From Albibacterium bauzanense (GTDB lineage Bacteria > Bacteroidota > Bacteroidia > Sphingobacteriales > Sphingobacteriaceae), in assembly GCF_004339765.1 (NCBI RefSeq), contig NZ_SMGO01000002.1, positions 711,001 to 775,000 of the forward strand: a stretch of DNA of 64,000 bases. The letters are read 5' to 3'. Of this stretch, positions 60,927 through 64,000 are shown in pieces. Position 1 is the first letter of the stretch. Each line of letters starts with the position of its first letter. The notes beneath the pieces were generated by a model that saw only the letters and a list, made by a program, of their open reading frames with translations, was not told the DNA's origin and did no database searches. Made by a program: the position numbers and the translations under genes.

Positions 60927-62326
60927 TGAAAAAATTCTTAGATGAAGATTTTCTGCTAAATAATAAATTCGGGAGCAGATTATATCATGAATATGCTAAA
61001 GATATGCCTATAATAGATTATCATAGTCATGTTCCTCCCGATCAAATTGCTAATGACAGCAAATTCGAGAACCTTACTCAAATTTGGCTATATGGCGACC
61101 ATTATAAGTGGAGAGGGATGCGTGCAAACGGAGTTCCTGAAGCTTATATAACCGGAGAGAAGAGCGACTATGAGAAGTTTGAGAAATGGGCAGAGACAGT
61201 TCCAAATACAATGAGGAACCCATTATACCATTGGACTCATCTTGAATTACAACGCTATTTTGATGTTCATGAACTTTTAACGCCAAAAACGGCTAGAAAG
61301 ATTTATGACGAATGTTCAGAAAAATTACAATCTCCTGAATTCTCAGTACGTAGCTTATTGAAGAAAATGAAGGTGAAAGTAGTAGGAACTACAGATAATC
61401 CTCTTGATGATTTGGCTTCACATAAGAAGATTAAAGATGATGGATTTGAAGTACGCGTACTTCCTTCTTTCAGGCCAGATAACTTTATGGCTATTGACAA
61501 TGCGGAGAGTTTTAGAACTACAGTTGCACAATTAGAGAGTTTAAGTTCTGGCACAATAGCTACGTTTACAGATTATTTGGAAGCGTTAAAAGCTAGGCAT
61601 GATTTCTTTGCAGAAAGAGGTTGCTCTGTTTCAGATCACGGTCTATCGCACATGTATGCTACAGGCTACACAGCAGAAGAGGTAGAATCTATTTTCAAAA
61701 AGGTGTTAAATGGTGGAATTATTGATCATACAGAAGAATTGAAATTTAAATCTGCTATGTTATATAATTTTGCTTTATGGAATCATGAAAAAGGCTGGGT
61801 TCAGCAGTTTCATTTAGGTCCGTTGAGAAATAACAATAGCCGCTTATTGAAAAATATAGGGGTGGATGCAGGGCTTGATTCTATTGGAGATTTTAAACAA
61901 GCTGTTCAATTATCACGTTTTCTGGATAAGTTGGACACTACAGACTCATTAACGAAGACCATTCTTTATAACTTGAACTCTGCCGATAATGATGTTGTTG
62001 CAGCCATGGCCGCTAATTTCAACGACGGTTCTGTTGCAGGTAAAATGCAATATGGAGCAGCCTGGTGGTTTTTAGATCAGAAGATTGGAATAATAAATCA
62101 ATTGAATACAGTTTCCAATCTGGGTTTACTAAGTCATTTTGTAGGAATGTTAACAGATTCACGTAGCTTTTTATCGTACCCTCGACATGAATATTTCAGA
62201 AGGATACTTTGTGATGTAATTGGACAGGATGTAGAAAGCGGGGAACTGCCAGCAGATATTGAATTTATAGGAAAGATGGTTCAGGATATATGTTATAATA
62301 ACGCCAAAAAGTATTTCAATTTTTAG
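60926..62326 (+). CDS. uxaC: Glucuronate isomerase
   Basis: UxaC converts D-glucuronate to D-fructuronate (and galacturonate to tagaturonate). The 466-residue amidohydrolase-fold protein has the metal motif HSH (H33, H35) in IIDYHSHVPPDQ, VVGTTDNPLDDL, VLPSFRPDNF, GLRNN-like (HLGPLRNNNSRLL) and a C-terminal MLTDSRSFLSYPRHEYFRR. It is the last gene of the rightward operon and is followed by a terminator. Confidence 0.96.
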   Translation: MKKFLDEDFLLNNKFGSRLYHEYAKDMPIIDYHSHVPPDQIANDSKFENLTQIWLYGDHYKWRGMRANGVPEAYITGEKSDYEKFEKWAETVPNTMRNPLYHWTHLELQRYFDVHELLTPKTARKIYDECSEKLQSPEFSVRSLLKKMKVKVVGTTDNPLDDLASHKKIKDDGFEVRVLPSFRPDNFMAIDNAESFRTTVAQLESLSSGTIATFTDYLEALKARHDFFAERGCSVSDHGLSHMYATGYTAEEVESIFKKVLNGGIIDHTEELKFKSAMLYNFALWNHEKGWVQQFHLGPLRNNNSRLLKNIGVDAGLDSIGDFKQAVQLSRFLDKLDTTDSLTKTILYNLNSADNDVVAAMAANFNDGSVAGKMQYGAAWWFLDQKIGIINQLNTVSNLGLLSHFVGMLTDSRSFLSYPRHEYFRRILCDVIGQDVESGELPADIEFIGKMVQDICYNNAKKYFNF

Positions 62327-62359
62327 ATTAAGTTAGTTTGTTGATTAGGTTTATTGATT

Positions 62360-62392
62360 AAGCTGGAGGGAGTGATCCCTTCAGCTTTTTTT
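62360..62392 (+). terminator. Intrinsic terminator between uxaC and eda
   Basis: AAGCTGGAGGGA (62360-62371) pairs with TCCCTTCAGCTT (62376-62387) with one G-T wobble, loop GTGA, followed by TTTTTTT. Reading leftwards the complement is also T-rich, so it may serve the convergent eda/kdgK operon too. Confidence 0.85.
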
Positions 62393-62403
62393 GTTTATGT
62401 ATA

Positions 62404-63057
62404 TTATAGTGTAGCGAAAATCTCTTTACAACGCTTAACCAACCATTGAAAATCATCAGGCGTAGAAGAATTGGCCGGAGCTTGAAAAAGATTCGATCCT
62501 AATCCAATAGCAACCGCACCTTTAGAGAACCAGGCATCTAAACTTTCCTTTTCTAATCCAATACCTCCTGTAGGCATAAATAACAATGAAGGGAATAATG
62601 GCTTGATATTCTTTAAAAAGTCAGGACCAACAATGCTTCCCGGGAAAAGCTTAATTAATGGGGCACCTGCATTTTCTGCAACCGAAACTTCCGTTGGTGT
62701 CATACATCCTGGAATCCATAGAATATCTTTTTTAAGTGTGATTTCAGCGATTGCTGGATTTACAACAGGGCTAACTATGAAATCTGCTCCTAGTTGGATA
62801 TACTGTTTAGCTTCTTCAACTGTTTTAATCGTTCCGATTCCTAAATATAGTTCAGGCAGGTGTTTGTTTTTATAATCAACCAGGGCTGCAAAGTTATCAA
62901 TCGCTTTTTTACCACGATTAGTAAATTCAAATGCTCTGATTCCTCCCTCATAGCAAGCTTGTATAATTGAAATACATAGATCTACATCGTCGTTGTAATA
63001 AACAGGGATGATAGGATAATTCTGAATATGATTTAATGTTGTTTTAATAGATTTCAT
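62404..63057 (-). CDS. eda: KDPG/KHG aldolase
   Basis: Eda splits 2-keto-3-deoxy-6-phosphogluconate into pyruvate and glyceraldehyde-3-phosphate. The 217-residue class I aldolase has Glu44 in FEFTNRG, GIGTIKTVEEAKQYIQLGADFIVSP, WIPGCMTPTEV and the Schiff-base Lys136 in PLIKLFPG, and LLFMPTGGI. It follows the sugar kinase gene by about 20 bases on the - strand. Confidence 0.95.
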   Translation of the reverse strand: MKSIKTTLNHIQNYPIIPVYYNDDVDLCISIIQACYEGGIRAFEFTNRGKKAIDNFAALVDYKNKHLPELYLGIGTIKTVEEAKQYIQLGADFIVSPVVNPAIAEITLKKDILWIPGCMTPTEVSVAENAGAPLIKLFPGSIVGPDFLKNIKPLFPSLLFMPTGGIGLEKESLDAWFSKGAVAIGLGSNLFQAPANSSTPDDFQWLVKRCKEIFATL

Positions 63058-63078
63058 TTTGTAATTTTTAATTGTTCG

Positions 63079-64000
63079 TTAGATATCTCCGTTTCCAAAA
63101 TCGCCTTTTACGAAAAGCTTTTTAAATCCTGCCGATGTAGCCATATTAATAAGCTCCTGTCCTTGTTTATTTGTACTCAGACCATAAATTAATCCCGCCA
63201 TAAATGCATCCCCACTTCCAATTCGATCAATTACTTTGAAAGTTTCATTACTATCCGATACGTAATCATGAGTTGGCGTATGATAAGTGCCATATAGTAA
63301 ATTGTGGACCGGCGAGTCCATAAATCGAAATGTGTAGGCAATATGTTTACAATTTGGATAGTGATTGAAGAGCGATTTTGCCGATTCGTTTGCACCTAGT
63401 ATGTAATCTTCTCTTGTAGAGCTTGCTCTGTTTAATGTATTATCAACAGGGATGGATAGCATTTCATTAGCCGCCCAGATATTTCCCATAATCACATCGC
63501 AGTATTGCGCAAGCTTTGGCATTACTTCATTTGGAGATTTTCCATAGTTCCAAAGTCGGTTCCTATAGTTTAAATCCACAGATATTGTTAGCCCTTTTTT
63601 CTTTGCAGCAATTAAAGCCTCCTCCATTACATCTGCTAAATTAGCGTTCAATGCCGGAGTAAGCGCACTCCAGTGAAACCAGGTATGTCCTTCTAAAAGA
63701 GTATCCCAGTCAATTTCACCCGGACGTAAATTAAAGAACGATGAATAGCTGCGGTCATAAATTACTTCTCCTTTTGTTAAACCATTAGCAGATAACAGGA
63801 AGTATAAGCCTAGTCTGCCATCTTTAAGGATGCATTTATCGGTCTTAACATTCTTGTTTGATATGTTTTTAAGTATCTGCCTGGTTAATTCATTATCAGG
63901 AATACAGCTTACATATGAATTAGGAATATTCCACTGACCTAAGGATGTAGCTACATTAGCCTCAGAACCTCCTGGAAATAAGTTAATTAAATTATCTGAA
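63079..64000 (-). CDS. kdgK: 2-keto-3-deoxygluconate kinase (PfkB family), 5' end outside window
   Basis: The frame is open from the stop at 63079 to the right edge, so the first codons are missing. Visible N-terminal motif is LFPGGSEANVATSLGQW (PfkB signature 1), then GLYFLLSANGLTKGEVIYDR, HTWFHWSALTPAL, SVDLNYRNRLW, and DRIGSGDAFMAGLIYG (PfkB signature 2 with the catalytic Asp). About 15 to 20 residues seem to be missing. A TTG at 63651 is an internal artefact. It phosphorylates KDG to KDPG for Eda. Confidence 0.93.
   Translation of the reverse strand, partial: SDNLINLFPGGSEANVATSLGQWNIPNSYVSCIPDNELTRQILKNISNKNVKTDKCILKDGRLGLYFLLSANGLTKGEVIYDRSYSSFFNLRPGEIDWDTLLEGHTWFHWSALTPALNANLADVMEEALIAAKKKGLTISVDLNYRNRLWNYGKSPNEVMPKLAQYCDVIMGNIWAANEMLSIPVDNTLNRASSTREDYILGANESAKSLFNHYPNCKHIAYTFRFMDSPVHNLLYGTYHTPTHDYVSDSNETFKVIDRIGSGDAFMAGLIYGLSTNKQGQELINMATSAGFKKLFVKGDFGNGDI

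Noticed and set aside
34177..63057. A complete glycosaminoglycan degradation locus
   Set aside because: Sulfatase, hexosaminidase and glucuronate genes would fit, but no polysaccharide lyase or unsaturated glucuronyl hydrolase was found in the window, so the substrate is left open.

Overview
The window comes from a low-GC member of the Bacteroidota, most likely the family Sphingobacteriaceae (relatives of Pedobacter). This placement is inferred from two SusC/SusD pairs, a sigma-ECF/FecR/SusC cascade, Bacteroidetes-only families (DUF3109, DUF2480, DUF3108, DUF1599, DUF6427), promoters of the TTTG...TAnnTTTG type and very AT-rich spacers. No rRNA, tRNA, CRISPR array, phage or insertion sequence was seen. 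The genus cannot be fixed by reading alone.

Region 1 (1 to about 29 kb) is core genome in short operons on both strands: a partial FAD-dependent dehydrogenase, a CoA-binding protein, pyrimidine salvage (YjjG-type nucleotidase, Upp), UvrB, YtxJ, lumazine synthase, RecF with a DUF721/DciA-like partner, AroK, a DoxX-type membrane protein, FolP, two dTDP-rhamnose genes, a NUDIX hydrolase, TsaD, a 1439-residue TamB-like protein, DUF3109, DUF3108 and DUF2480 proteins, a PpiD/SurA-like foldase, LptC, an outer-membrane protein, PurQ and a DUF6427 membrane protein. The TamB-like gene has its membrane anchor encoded upstream of every usual start codon.

Region 2 (about 29 to 43.6 kb) is a glycan and sulfate-ester island. 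A GH20 hexosaminidase, a frameshifted alkaline-phosphatase-superfamily gene and a NAGPA-type phosphodiester glycosidase lie on the + strand. On the - strand is a unit transcribed leftwards: a lipoprotein formylglycine-generating enzyme, ECF sigma factor, FecR, a SusC with an STN signalling domain, SusD and a formylglycine-type sulfatase. A two-part element (CTTTAGGGTATA-N12-ACACT on the - strand) occurs upstream of both the first gene and fecR and is a candidate promoter for the cognate sigma factor.

Region 3 (43.7 to 64 kb) is a second carbohydrate island built around a LacI-family regulator at 55.2 kb. Leftwards run a Tat-exported TIM-barrel epimerase/isomerase, SusC, SusD, a lipoprotein c-type cytochrome and a lipoprotein Gfo/Idh/MocA-like oxidoreductase. 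Rightwards runs an operon for Gfo/Idh/MocA oxidoreductase, ExuT-like transporter, SDR fructuronate reductase, UxuA and UxaC. Facing it are KDPG aldolase and KDG kinase, which complete the D-glucuronate to pyruvate plus glyceraldehyde-3-phosphate pathway. Copies of a CTGCAATCGTTTGCAG-like operator sit upstream of the leftward operon, of lacI and of the rightward operon, with a weaker copy upstream of the GH20 gene. The mix of exported oxidoreductase, cytochrome and epimerase with uronate catabolism suggests an oxidative (3-keto type) route of glycoside cleavage feeding glucuronate catabolism. This is the best candidate here for an undescribed system, but it is an inference.
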